DNA of 47,013 nucleotides from a virus. Shown here piece by piece: positions 25,564 to 32,537 of this stretch. The first letter of the stretch is position 1, and every line of letters begins with the position of its first letter. Location: IMG/VR virus record IMGVR_UViG_3300030060_002960, positions 5,819-52,831 of that record; one strand, written 5' to 3'. The notes under the pieces are model-generated. The model was not told the DNA's origin, searched no databases, and saw only the letters and a list, made by a program, of their open reading frames with translations. Both the position numbers and the translations under genes were made by a program.

Positions 25564-25983
25564 TTAGCCGAATACAAGCTCTCCAAATAGCGCAAATTGC
25601 ACAATCTCATCTGCGTCACCAGCATCAATATTACCCAAATCTAATGCTGTATCTCTGCGCGCACCGTCATAGTATACTTGTACTGAATTTCTATAAATCC
25701 AATGCTGTAAACCGCGTTGTAGATTCCTTTGATACAAAAAACCATGATTAAGCTCAAAGTGGTTATCTAAATCTTCACCTTTCCAGCCTATTGTAAGTCT
25801 ACCACCAATAGCAAGCCACTCATACTCATGTTCTACTTTTGTGCGGCCCTCTGGTAATTTAGAAGTGTCTCCGCCCTCACCAAAGATAGATGTAACCCAG
25901 TAGTTCACACCGCCCTCAAAAGCGGTGCAAAGCAGATCCATCATATCCTGTACAGATAATTCGACTTCTATATTTACTTTCAT
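25564..25983 (-). CDS. Conserved-type phage protein of unknown function
   Basis: 139 residues on the minus strand, directly after the integrase (its ATG overlaps the integrase stop). The pattern SVQDMMDLLCTAFEGGVNYW at the start, then GDADEIVQFALFGELVFG at the end, resembles a widespread phage protein that I have seen without an assigned function. There is no membrane segment or signal. It lies between integrase and attP, so co-expression with integrase is likely. Confidence 0.55.
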   Translation of the reverse strand: MKVNIEVELSVQDMMDLLCTAFEGGVNYWVTSIFGEGGDTSKLPEGRTKVEHEYEWLAIGGRLTIGWKGEDLDNHFELNHGFLYQRNLQRGLQHWIYRNSVQVYYDGARRDTALDLGNIDAGDADEIVQFALFGELVFG

Positions 25984-27110
25984 TACGCTACTCCCATTTT
26001 GCGTGTAAACGCACTATCTACGCTATCATTTATCTTATCCATGGTAGTATGCGATACTGGAGCATAATGCTTGGACACTACTGATTTTGTAGAATCGCCA
26101 ATAGCATATCCAGCAAGCTGTATATCGCCGTTTTCTTCTTCAGCCAACTGTGCCTTCAGCCTACGTAAATCATGGCACGTAAATTTGATATTTGTGATCT
26201 CGTTTATTTCAGCAAATATTGAACGTAGTTTTTTGTAACCAAACGGCAACGGTTTCTCTTTGCCTTCATCTTTCCATTTTTTGAATATGTCCATTACAAT
26301 TGGATGTTGCTTGGCAAGCTTTCTAGAATACTTACGTTTTGGTAATAGGCTAATTGTCCTTTCCGCAAAATCAATATGATGCCATTGCAACTCTTTTTTG
26401 CGGTTAAGATAGTTGTATCCAATAAGCTCTGAAGCTCGCGCACCAGTGTAGGTGTACACGGTCAGTAAGTCTTTCTGGAACTCGTTTAAATCTGTATGAT
26501 TAAATAAGCGCAATATTTCTTCATCGGTCCAGACTTTATAATTGGTTTCTTCAACCTCTGAAGAATTATACTTATCTGCTTTGGTAATTACTTCAAAGTT
26601 GACCATTCCTCTTCCTTGTGGTCCACCATTAGTTTGCGCCCAAGTAAAGATAGAGCGTAAATCACGTAAATAACTATTTACGCCATTCCTAGTACATTTC
26701 TGGCTTCTAATAGATTTGTATATCTCCCAACCAATAAGACCATTTTCTTTCATGCTGCGAATGTTTTCAACTGCTATATCACTGCCATATACATCGTAAG
26801 CAGATCTCATAACAGCTAAGTATTTATCTACGGTAAGTTGGTTTATTTTTTTACTAAGGACGTTGGTTTTATATGCATTAAACACGTCTTTTATCGTGAC
26901 CGTTTCATCGGTCATGTGATACATAGACTTCCAGATTGGGTTATTGGTTTTGTGATAATGCGCTATGTTTTCCCAGCGACGAAGCTCTTCATTAGCGTCA
27001 TGTTCATTGCTAAATGTAGCCTTCTGCCACTTGACCTTTACCGGGTCATAGTAGGATAGTACATATGGTTTTTTTGCGTTTTTTTCGGCTCTTTTATTAA
27101 TTGATGCCAT
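25983..27110 (-). CDS. int: Tyrosine-family integrase
   Basis: 375 residues. An N-terminal arm-binding-like domain (about 1-70), a SAM-like core-binding domain (about 70-160) and a catalytic domain (about 190-360). Catalytic signature: Arg225 in YTGARASEL, Lys in the LLPKRKYSRK hairpin, His313 and Arg316 in CHDLRR, and the nucleophile Tyr349 in SKHYAP. The second-His position, usually Gly-His, is Gly338-Asp339 here, a less common substitution. It catalyses site-specific recombination between attP and the host attB, probably in a tRNA gene. It is transcribed away from the repressor and toward attP. An ATG start is supported by AGGAG upstream. Confidence 0.9.
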   Translation of the reverse strand: MASINKRAEKNAKKPYVLSYYDPVKVKWQKATFSNEHDANEELRRWENIAHYHKTNNPIWKSMYHMTDETVTIKDVFNAYKTNVLSKKINQLTVDKYLAVMRSAYDVYGSDIAVENIRSMKENGLIGWEIYKSIRSQKCTRNGVNSYLRDLRSIFTWAQTNGGPQGRGMVNFEVITKADKYNSSEVEETNYKVWTDEEILRLFNHTDLNEFQKDLLTVYTYTGARASELIGYNYLNRKKELQWHHIDFAERTISLLPKRKYSRKLAKQHPIVMDIFKKWKDEGKEKPLPFGYKKLRSIFAEINEITNIKFTCHDLRRLKAQLAEEENGDIQLAGYAIGDSTKSVVSKHYAPVSHTTMDKINDSVDSAFTRKMGVA

Positions 27111-27145
27111 GGTATTGTCTCCTGTTTTGTTTTGTGGTGAAAAAA

Positions 27146-27946
27146 CTAATCAATTACGAATTTTATCTTAGATTCAATTTTCATATCTTTCCAGAAAACT
27201 TTATTGTACGTTACTGCTGGTACAATATTATTATCCTTATCTTTGTATATTAATGGCATGATAAAGAAATGATCTCCAAGCAGTGTTTTGAGTGCGCTAA
27301 TGATCATTGGAAATTTATCCATTTCTTCTTTCATTGCTCTGATGGTCTTTAATTCAAGTATTTCAAAAATCTTTCTTTCATCGTCAAACCATTTATCAAC
27401 GCCAACTTCCAGTACTTCAAATAGATAGTCTGTTGGATAGTTTAATTTTTTTGACAAAGCATCTAATTTATAAACGCTTTTTACTTTAGTACCAAATTTC
27501 AAACCATTTCTTAGAATTACTGTATCTGTTGAAAAATCAAATGCTATGGCCTTCCATTGTTTTGTAGATGGATTTTGATTTAACAGTAAATCATAAGAAG
27601 TCTTTTTTTCTTCAATTTGTTTTTCTAATTGCTCATTAGTCTTTTCTAATACAGCAATGTACTTTTGTTCAATCGTTTGTTGGTTTGTCATGTTTGTCTC
27701 CTCGTTTTTGATGTGGTGAATTTGAATTCCTTCTGGTGTTTTTATTATTTTTAAGTTAAATGCATTTGCTACGGCATATAGTGATTTATCATGTATTTGA
27801 GTAGCGCTTCCATTTAACCACCTATATATCTGTTGTCTGCCAATATTGGTTTGTAGACTTATTTCAGTGATGTTAGTGCCGGGTGACAAAAGTTGCTTTT
27901 GAATCATTGCAACAACTGCACTGTGTTTAGACGTGTATAGTTTCAT
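27146..27946 (-). CDS. CI-like lysogeny repressor, non-LexA type
   Basis: 266 residues. The N-terminal 65 residues form a helix-turn-helix (ITEISLQTNIGRQQIYRWLN) followed by a coiled coil at about 90-125. The C-terminal part (130-266) is a globular domain with no Ser/Lys autoprotease signature, so induction by RecA-stimulated self-cleavage is not expected. It is divergent from the Cro-like gene across 99 bases carrying promoters and AGCTACACAT repeats, the classic immunity arrangement. The strong AAGGAAAG ribosome site supports the ATG at 27946. Confidence 0.7.
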   Translation of the reverse strand: MKLYTSKHSAVVAMIQKQLLSPGTNITEISLQTNIGRQQIYRWLNGSATQIHDKSLYAVANAFNLKIIKTPEGIQIHHIKNEETNMTNQQTIEQKYIAVLEKTNEQLEKQIEEKKTSYDLLLNQNPSTKQWKAIAFDFSTDTVILRNGLKFGTKVKSVYKLDALSKKLNYPTDYLFEVLEVGVDKWFDDERKIFEILELKTIRAMKEEMDKFPMIISALKTLLGDHFFIMPLIYKDKDNNIVPAVTYNKVFWKDMKIESKIKFVID

Positions 27947-27970
27947 GTTTATCTTTCCTTAATGAGCATA

Positions 27971-27999
27971 ATATTACAACAAATATGCACAAATAACAA
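27971..27999 (-). promoter_or_regulatory. Predicted repressor promoter (leftward)
   Basis: On the minus strand, -35 TTGTTA (27999-27994), a 17-base spacer and -10 TAATAT (27976-27971), then AAGGAAAG and the repressor ATG. Sigma-70-like by eye only. Confidence 0.5.
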
Positions 28000-28007
28000 A
28001 AAAATAC

Positions 28008-28037
28008 TTGTAAAAGCTTCACATAATAAAATATATT
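28008..28037 (+). promoter_or_regulatory. Predicted early rightward promoter
   Basis: -35 TTGTAA (28008-28013), an 18-base spacer and -10 TATATT (28032-28037). The start point would fall near 28044, only two bases before the ATG at 28046, so the transcript may be leaderless. Operator-like repeats overlap the spacer and the start point. Confidence 0.55.
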
Positions 28038-28069
28038 AGCTACACATGAACAGTAAAAAAGCTACACAT
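28015..28069 (+). promoter_or_regulatory. Three AGCTACACAT operator-like repeats
   Basis: AGCTTCACAT (28015-28024), AGCTACACAT (28038-28047) and AGCTACACAT (28060-28069) are direct repeats spaced 23 and 22 bases, about two helical turns. The first lies in the promoter spacer, the second over the start codon and the third inside the Cro-like gene. The same element recurs inverted at 37471-37480 (one mismatch) and 37745-37754. Likely binding sites for the repressor and/or the Cro-like protein. Confidence 0.65.
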
Positions 28070-28279
28070 AACCAGTGGACAATTCCGAAATTGATGGAGA
28101 AATATCAGTACAGTTTACGTGATTTATCGCCAATGTCCGGATTGTCTCCCAGTATGTTATGTAGGTTGTTTAATGGAAATAGAAAGTTTTTAAGCAGACA
28201 TAAATCTGTCATTGCAAAAATATTTAATGTTGACGAGAAAAGTATTATATGGCCACAAAAAAACCAGAACATAAAGTAG
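28046..28279 (+). CDS. Cro-like helix-turn-helix protein
   Basis: 77 residues with a compact HTH: SLRDLSPMSGLSPSMLCRLF, then NGNRKFLSRHKSVIAKIF. Divergent from the repressor and driven by the early rightward promoter, it has the size and position of a Cro or antirepressor-type regulator. No ribosome site precedes the ATG, consistent with leaderless translation. The next gene begins inside it (30-base overlap). Confidence 0.65.
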   Translation: MNSKKATHNQWTIPKLMEKYQYSLRDLSPMSGLSPSMLCRLFNGNRKFLSRHKSVIAKIFNVDEKSIIWPQKNQNIK

Positions 28280-28473
28280 GTTGGATGACAATCAGACAAG
28301 CTGCTGAATACTTGGGCGTATCCGAGCGTGGTTTAAAATATGCAGTGGGACTAAAAAAGCAAAACATTGCAAATAAAGAATTACAGTTAAAAAGCTACGG
28401 TAATCGTACACTTATTAATGTAAAAAGTTTAGATGAAATTGAAGAAATTTATATCAATGCTCCGCAGCACTAA
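28249..28473 (+). CDS. Excisionase-like / MerR-type HTH protein
   Basis: 74 residues with a winged-helix HTH of the excisionase class: WMTIRQAAEYLGVSERGLKY, followed by ELQLKSYGNRTLINVKSL. Phage excisionases bend attachment-site DNA with integrase to leave the chromosome. Here it is in the early lytic operon just after the Cro-like gene, as expected for an Xis-type function, though a transcription regulator is also possible. The stop lies at the left arm of an inverted repeat. Confidence 0.6.
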   Translation: MATKKPEHKVGWMTIRQAAEYLGVSERGLKYAVGLKKQNIANKELQLKSYGNRTLINVKSLDEIEEIYINAPQH

Positions 28474-28534
28474 ACGGCGTCATTATATATATATGTTTAT
28501 CTTTCCTTCGATAACTATAGGCGTCGTTTAGTGC
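28467..28534. repeat. Inverted repeat GCACTAAACG ... CGTTTAGTGC
   Basis: GCACTAAACG (28467-28476) and CGTTTAGTGC (28525-28534) are perfect ten-base inverted copies, with GGCGTC also present as a direct repeat (28475-28480 and 28520-28525). The 48-base interior holds an ATATATATAT tract and a 16-base copy of the repressor's ribosome-site region. The arms contain the stop of one gene and the GTG start of the next. Could be a protein-binding site or an RNA hairpin. Confidence 0.5.
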
Positions 28535-28845
28535 AATATATTATTCACATACCAGATGAGCATGAGCGATACAAGTTTGCTGCTAAAATTAAAAAGATAC
28601 TTACTCAAGCAAAAATGAATCCAGAAGAATACATACCCGGTAACAATACTATATATAAAACAGATATCGGAATTAAAGCAAATGTATCTCAGAAAGTTTT
28701 GGCTCAAGTGTTGAGGCAAATAGAAGCGCGTGGCTATACAGTTATAAATGCAAAAGGCTCAGAAAATCCGAGCCTTCAGCACTCTGGATCGTCACCACAA
28801 CAATCACAGAAGACAATAGGAGAAATTACACATGGGATTATTTGA
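28531..28845 (+). CDS. Hypothetical early protein
   Basis: 104 residues from GTG at 28531, inside the right arm of the inverted repeat; no ATG is available before residue 30. The N-terminal 70 residues look like an alpha/beta fold (QYIIHIPDEHERYKFAAKIK, VLRQIEARGYTVINAKG) and the C-terminal 30 are Ser/Gln-rich linker. It overlaps the SSB-like gene by 14 bases. No family recognised. Regulated with the early operon. Confidence 0.5.
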   Translation: MQYIIHIPDEHERYKFAAKIKKILTQAKMNPEEYIPGNNTIYKTDIGIKANVSQKVLAQVLRQIEARGYTVINAKGSENPSLQHSGSSPQQSQKTIGEITHGII

Positions 28846-29389
28846 TGACAATTACGACTTACCAGAATCTGGTGGTTCTAATCTGTTTGCAAAGCTGGAA
28901 AACGGCGAAAACCGTTTCCGGGTTTTAGAGAAACCAACATATGGCTTTGTACACTGGGAAAATCAACAGCCTACTAGATATAAAGCTAAATCTGATGTAC
29001 CGTCCAGCGCAAAGGACGTAAAACACTTTTGGTTTTTTCCAGTATGGATGTACGATAAAAAAGCAAAGACTGGTAGCGTCAAGTTTCTTGACATATCACA
29101 AAAAACCATTATTAGAGAACTTTATGCATTCGATCAAAATGAAGATTGGGGCGATCTAAATCATTACGACATAATTATATATAAAGATGGCGAAGGCATG
29201 GAAACATCGTACAGAGCTATGCCAGTGCCAAAATCTGATATGCCAAAAGACGCTGCGAAGGCTTGGAAAGCAATGAAAGACAATTATATGCCAGAGGAAT
29301 TGTTTAATGACGATGGATCTGTTTATAAAGAAGATAACAGTGTTGAAGATTCGGACAAAGAAGACGACGACGATGGATTGCCGTTTTGA
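28832..29389 (+). CDS. Single-stranded DNA-binding protein (phage type)
   Basis: 185 residues with the ribosome site AATAGGAGAAA. The N-terminal part contains the NLFAKLENGENRFRVL motif common to phage SSB-like proteins, a beta-rich OB-like core (residues about 20-130) and an acidic tail ending DDDDGLPF, the hallmark tip by which SSBs recruit replication and repair proteins. It sits first in the replication block. It would coat ssDNA exposed by the primase-helicase encoded downstream. Confidence 0.75.
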   Translation: MGLFDDNYDLPESGGSNLFAKLENGENRFRVLEKPTYGFVHWENQQPTRYKAKSDVPSSAKDVKHFWFFPVWMYDKKAKTGSVKFLDISQKTIIRELYAFDQNEDWGDLNHYDIIIYKDGEGMETSYRAMPVPKSDMPKDAAKAWKAMKDNYMPEELFNDDGSVYKEDNSVEDSDKEDDDDGLPF

Positions 29390-29697
29390 TTAACGTCCAA
29401 AAAAAAGGGTATCGTGGAGAAGTCGAGGTTCTTAGCTTGTTTGAGAGCCTCGACATCGAAGCAGTACGCGCATGGGGTAGTGATGGTCGTAGTATTATGC
29501 AAAAAAGCGACGTTGATATATTAGCAAAAGTAGATGACATGGATTTAAAGGTACAAGTTAAACGTCGCAAAAAACTACCAGCTTATTTGAAGTTTAAGAA
29601 TTGTGATCTTGTAGCGACAAGGCAAGATAGAGGTCGCTGGATCTATATACTACGTGAATCCACATTTAAAAAATTATTAGAGAAATGTGTTTCGTAA
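29386..29697 (+). CDS. Holliday-junction-resolvase-like PD-(D/E)XK protein
   Basis: 103 residues from TTG at 29386, overlapping the SSB stop. The motif order of Hjc-type resolvases is visible: GYRGEVEVLSLF (Glu12), KSDVDILAK (Asp42, Asp44) and LKVQVKRRKKLP (Gln57-x-Lys59). The last motif has Gln in place of Glu, as in several Hjc-like enzymes. It would cut branched recombination or replication intermediates before packaging. Confidence 0.65.
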   Translation: MINVQKKGYRGEVEVLSLFESLDIEAVRAWGSDGRSIMQKSDVDILAKVDDMDLKVQVKRRKKLPAYLKFKNCDLVATRQDRGRWIYILRESTFKKLLEKCVS

Positions 29698-30074
29698 TTA
29701 ACAAAGAATATGCTGAAGAATTTAAAATGAAAAGCATGACAAATGATTTCATTAATGTTGGCGAACAGAAGAATTCTTCAGCAGATATTGCCGATCATGT
29801 CGCAGTGCATGAAAGCGGGGTCAAAAGTGTTGTAAAAACTGGTCAAGGGTCGGCGTTGGTGGTAACAGCCAAGGCCCCGCAAGCATTAGGAGATAATGAA
29901 ATGAATGCAAGAGCAAATTTAGTTGAAATCGTTGGTAGCAGCGTAGATAAAGTTTTAAAAGAGCATAAGGTAAAAAACAAAGATAAACGTATTGAGATCG
30001 CTATGGACGTTTGTGACGAAATATTAAGATTTTTAGACAATCCAAAAAACTTTAAAAAGAACGATGAACAGTAA
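29685..30074 (+). CDS. Hypothetical early protein
   Basis: 129 residues from an ATG that overlaps the previous gene; an in-frame ATG at 29727 with weaker signals is an alternative start. The central part is polar and low in motifs, and the C-terminal 50 residues are a charged helix (EIAMDVCDEILRFLDNPKN). Function unknown; lies between two nuclease-like genes and overlaps the following gene by 11 bases. Confidence 0.45.
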   Translation: MCFVINKEYAEEFKMKSMTNDFINVGEQKNSSADIADHVAVHESGVKSVVKTGQGSALVVTAKAPQALGDNEMNARANLVEIVGSSVDKVLKEHKVKNKDKRIEIAMDVCDEILRFLDNPKNFKKNDEQ

Positions 30075-30495
30075 AGAATTTAATCAGCTTAGAAAAGAAA
30101 TTTTTGAAAGAGCAATGTTACTGAGTGACGCCAAGAGCGTTGAGTATACTATATCTAATGAGGACCGTTTATTTAATTTTAAATTGGTAGCACAAAGACT
30201 TGGAATAAAAGCAATGCAAGCTTTGCTTGTATATGTTTTAAAGCATATGGACGCACTTTGTAATGACGCAAAAACTGGTAAGCAGTTTAGCGATGAAACT
30301 TTTATAGAACGATGTATAGACATAATCTGCTATATGGTGCTAGCAATAGCACTTTATACTGATTTACAACGAAAACCACAACCAAATGAAGATAACACTA
30401 AACCAGTTGGAACTGAGCATGGCTCTACTGAGCGGAGCGGAGAGACTGCTACAGAACCAAAAAAATGGAAAGAGTATACGCAAACAAAAACTTGA
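30064..30495 (+). CDS. Putative nucleotide-modification-associated (DUF1599/MazG-like) protein
   Basis: 143 residues. The pattern FNQLRKEIFERAMLLSDAKS, then EDRLFNFKLVAQRLG and VYVLKHMDALC resembles the small helical domain found in phage nucleotide-modification and MazG-like proteins (E-rich, Kx2D/KH motifs). The C-terminal 40 residues are Thr/Glu/Pro-rich and overlap, in another frame, the next gene by 110 bases. Assignment is tentative; a role in nucleotide pools is inference. Confidence 0.45.
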   Translation: MNSKEFNQLRKEIFERAMLLSDAKSVEYTISNEDRLFNFKLVAQRLGIKAMQALLVYVLKHMDALCNDAKTGKQFSDETFIERCIDIICYMVLAIALYTDLQRKPQPNEDNTKPVGTEHGSTERSGETATEPKKWKEYTQTKT

Positions 30496-30871
30496 TCCAG
30501 ACATAAATGGAATGGCTGGCGAAATTGCCGTAGCCAAAGCGTTCAATCGATTTCCAGATTTATCAGTAGGACCACATAGGCGTGGCTACGATCTTATCAT
30601 TACTGGCCGTAAGGTTGATGTAAAGACCACTACATATAACCCCGGTTATCTACAGGCAAAACTCAATAAAAGATTTGAAGATGCCGACATTTACTTATTA
30701 GTTACAGCTGATTTACCGCATTACACCATACAGGGCGGTGCTACAGCACAAGACTTACTGCGCTCGACCAATATAAAAGATACAGGGTATGGACAATTTT
30801 ATACTCTGGAACAAAATCAATTACAGAGTGTGCAGCAGCTATGGAGAAATCGCTATGCACAGCCTCAATAA
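30386..30871 (+). CDS. PD-(D/E)XK nuclease-like protein
   Basis: 161 residues. Core motif: GMAGEIAVAKAF (Glu46), GYDLII (Asp69) and VDVKTTTYNPGYLQAK (Asp78-x-Lys80). This is a restriction-endonuclease-fold signature. The start is uncertain: the ATG at 30386 lies 110 bases inside the preceding gene, and ATG 30419 is in frame. Either way the genes overlap in different frames. It could be a recombination nuclease, homing-type enzyme or host-DNA-degrading enzyme. Confidence 0.6.
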   Translation: MKITLNQLELSMALLSGAERLLQNQKNGKSIRKQKLDPDINGMAGEIAVAKAFNRFPDLSVGPHRRGYDLIITGRKVDVKTTTYNPGYLQAKLNKRFEDADIYLLVTADLPHYTIQGGATAQDLLRSTNIKDTGYGQFYTLEQNQLQSVQQLWRNRYAQPQ

Positions 30872-31241
30872 AGGTAAGATGGGTGAATTAGCTGTGCAAA
30901 AAAATTTAATACAACAAGGATATGGTATTTATGTACCAGTTGTGGATTCAAAACAAGTAGATCTTATTGTTGAATTAAATAACGGATCGATGAAGCGAGT
31001 TCAAATCAAAACTGTTACAGAATTAAAACGCGGTACGGCTGTGGAGGTTAGCCTTACAAAATATAAAAATACGAATAGAATTGACGTCGTCGCTGTGTAT
31101 TACATGCCAGATGACATTATTGCATATGTGCCTTATGAAAATACACATGCGCTATCGCTTGCATTAAAAACCAGTAAAAACAATCAAACAAAACATCGCA
31201 AGTGGTTTTACAGTTATGAACATTTTCCGGAGTTTAGTTGA
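30855..31241 (+). CDS. PD-(D/E)XK nuclease-like protein (small)
   Basis: 128 residues from ATG 30855, chosen because ATGGAGAAA just upstream is a good ribosome site and the motif begins at once; a longer frame is open back to 30789. GKMGELAVQKNLIQQGYGIY (Glu11), KQVDLIVEL (Asp36) and RVQIKTV (Gln50-x-Lys52) give a compact restriction-like core. A tight overlap with the preceding nuclease gene suggests a related function. Confidence 0.6.
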   Translation: MHSLNKGKMGELAVQKNLIQQGYGIYVPVVDSKQVDLIVELNNGSMKRVQIKTVTELKRGTAVEVSLTKYKNTNRIDVVAVYYMPDDIIAYVPYENTHALSLALKTSKNNQTKHRKWFYSYEHFPEFS

Positions 31242-31471
31242 TAAAACGTCATTATGCTGGCAGTATATCCTATGATAATGATGAAGGGGAGTGGGAAGAT
31301 GCGATGTTTATGGCGTTTTCTATTGAGGACTTGTGTAAGGACATGAAAGCGTTTATGAGTCGAAGACAAAATTCAGAAGTACACTTTGCTTCTTATGTAG
31401 ATAAGTGGGGCAAAGAACATGACATAACAAACGATGTAAAGGAGAGAATCGATGTTGCACTTAAAAAATGA
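31238..31471 (+). CDS. Small hypothetical protein
   Basis: 77 residues from TTG at 31238, whose first bases overlap the preceding stop. Acidic N-terminal part (SYDNDEGEWEDAMFMAFSIE) and mixed charged helix afterwards. The 20-base overlap with the next gene supports expression. Function unknown. Confidence 0.45.
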   Translation: MIKRHYAGSISYDNDEGEWEDAMFMAFSIEDLCKDMKAFMSRRQNSEVHFASYVDKWGKEHDITNDVKERIDVALKK

Positions 31472-31646
31472 AGAAACAAGAGGACGTAAACTTATTGTAG
31501 ATGATGTATTAAAGGCATGTGGCAAATGCGGTCAGGTTTGGGAAAAAGTTAATAAACGTGTATATGCGGTAGATCATATTATTTATCCTCATGGAGTAAT
31601 ACCTAGATATGGTAAAGAAATTAAAACATGTCCAAGGTGTAAGTGA
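31452..31646 (+). CDS. Small zinc-ribbon protein
   Basis: 64 residues. Four Cys in two pairs, CGKCGQVWE and a terminal CPRCK, form a zinc-ribbon pattern, with GRKLIVDDVLKA before them. Such proteins often act as transcription or nuclease cofactors. Its stop overlaps the ATG of the next gene by one base. Confidence 0.55.
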   Translation: MLHLKNEETRGRKLIVDDVLKACGKCGQVWEKVNKRVYAVDHIIYPHGVIPRYGKEIKTCPRCK

Positions 31647-31831
31647 TGTTTTTAATTGATGTAGCAGAGTGGTGCGTAGAAGCACTTGTGTTAGGTTTGT
31701 CTTTTTTCTTTTTTGCGATTGGAACATTCATTTTATTAATGGTCATAAGTGTCTGTAAAAATGCAATAACAAGAAATGATTATATAGCAGAGTTTAAGGA
31801 GTGGGTAAATGGGAAAAATATTAAAGCATAG
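31646..31831 (+). CDS. Single-pass membrane protein, small
   Basis: About 61 residues from ATG 31646. A long hydrophobic helix, VEALVLGLSFFFFAIGTFIL, is followed by a charged C-terminal part. There is no cleavable signal, so an N-out or N-in anchored protein is possible. It overlaps the following nuclease gene by 23 bases. Possibly a superinfection-exclusion or host-takeover protein; no motif supports a choice. Confidence 0.45.
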   Translation: MFLIDVAEWCVEALVLGLSFFFFAIGTFILLMVISVCKNAITRNDYIAEFKEWVNGKNIKA

Positions 31832-32537
31832 TAAGTTTAAAAAGCATGGTCAACATTACTTATTAGATGATGAAACCAAAGCACCAAGTGTTACTACGGT
31901 TATCGGAAATAATTTAGGTTGGAATAAAAATGCATTGATGAACTGGGCAAAGACACAAAGCGCTATGGGTAATGACGTAGATGCAATGCTAAGTGATGCA
32001 GCAGATACGGGTATATTACTTCACTTGCTTATTGAAGCTCATCAGCGTGGATTTGATGTTGATACCAGAGACTTTACAGCGAATCAAGAAGCAGCTGCAT
32101 TAAAATGTTTTACCGGGTATTTAAACTGGGCCAATAAAGTAAAATTTAAACCACTTGCAAGTGAAGTGATTATTGTAGATAATGATCAGCGTGTAGCGGG
32201 TACGGTAGATTGTATTGGTAAAGTGGGTGACGACTTAATTTTAATTGATTGGAAAACGAGTCGATATTTGTACCCAGAGCATAAAATTCAAGTGTCGCAA
32301 TACGTACATATGATGGAAAAGCCTGATAAAGTTAGCTATATAACCGTAAAAGATGGTAAGGCAAAGCGACTTACGCCAGAAAATAATAAACGCAAATTTG
32401 CCTATGCTATGATATTAAGATTTGATAAGACCGAGGTAAAGTACCACCAACATAAGGTAAAACGTGAAAAGATAGAAGCGGGTATCATTGCATTTCAAAA
32501 CCTTTTAAACCTACATAATATTAAGAAGTCAGTTTGA
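31809..32537 (+). CDS. PD-(D/E)XK exonuclease (Cas4/RecB-like)
   Basis: 242 residues. All four classic exonuclease motifs are present: ADTGILLHLLIEAH (His72), LASEVII (Glu119), RVAGTVDCIG (Asp134) and LILIDWKTSR (Asp147-x-Lys149), followed by the QVSQYVHMM helix (Gln161, Tyr165). This is the RecB/Cas4-type nuclease fold. In a phage replication block it would process DNA ends for recombination or packaging, or degrade host DNA. It overlaps the primase-helicase by four bases. Confidence 0.75.
   Translation: MGKILKHSKFKKHGQHYLLDDETKAPSVTTVIGNNLGWNKNALMNWAKTQSAMGNDVDAMLSDAADTGILLHLLIEAHQRGFDVDTRDFTANQEAAALKCFTGYLNWANKVKFKPLASEVIIVDNDQRVAGTVDCIGKVGDDLILIDWKTSRYLYPEHKIQVSQYVHMMEKPDKVSYITVKDGKAKRLTPENNKRKFAYAMILRFDKTEVKYHQHKVKREKIEAGIIAFQNLLNLHNIKKSV

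Noticed and set aside
27146-27946. LexA/S24-type self-cleaving repressor
   Set aside because: No Ala-Gly/Cys-Gly cleavage site or Ser/Lys dyad pattern in the C-terminal part.
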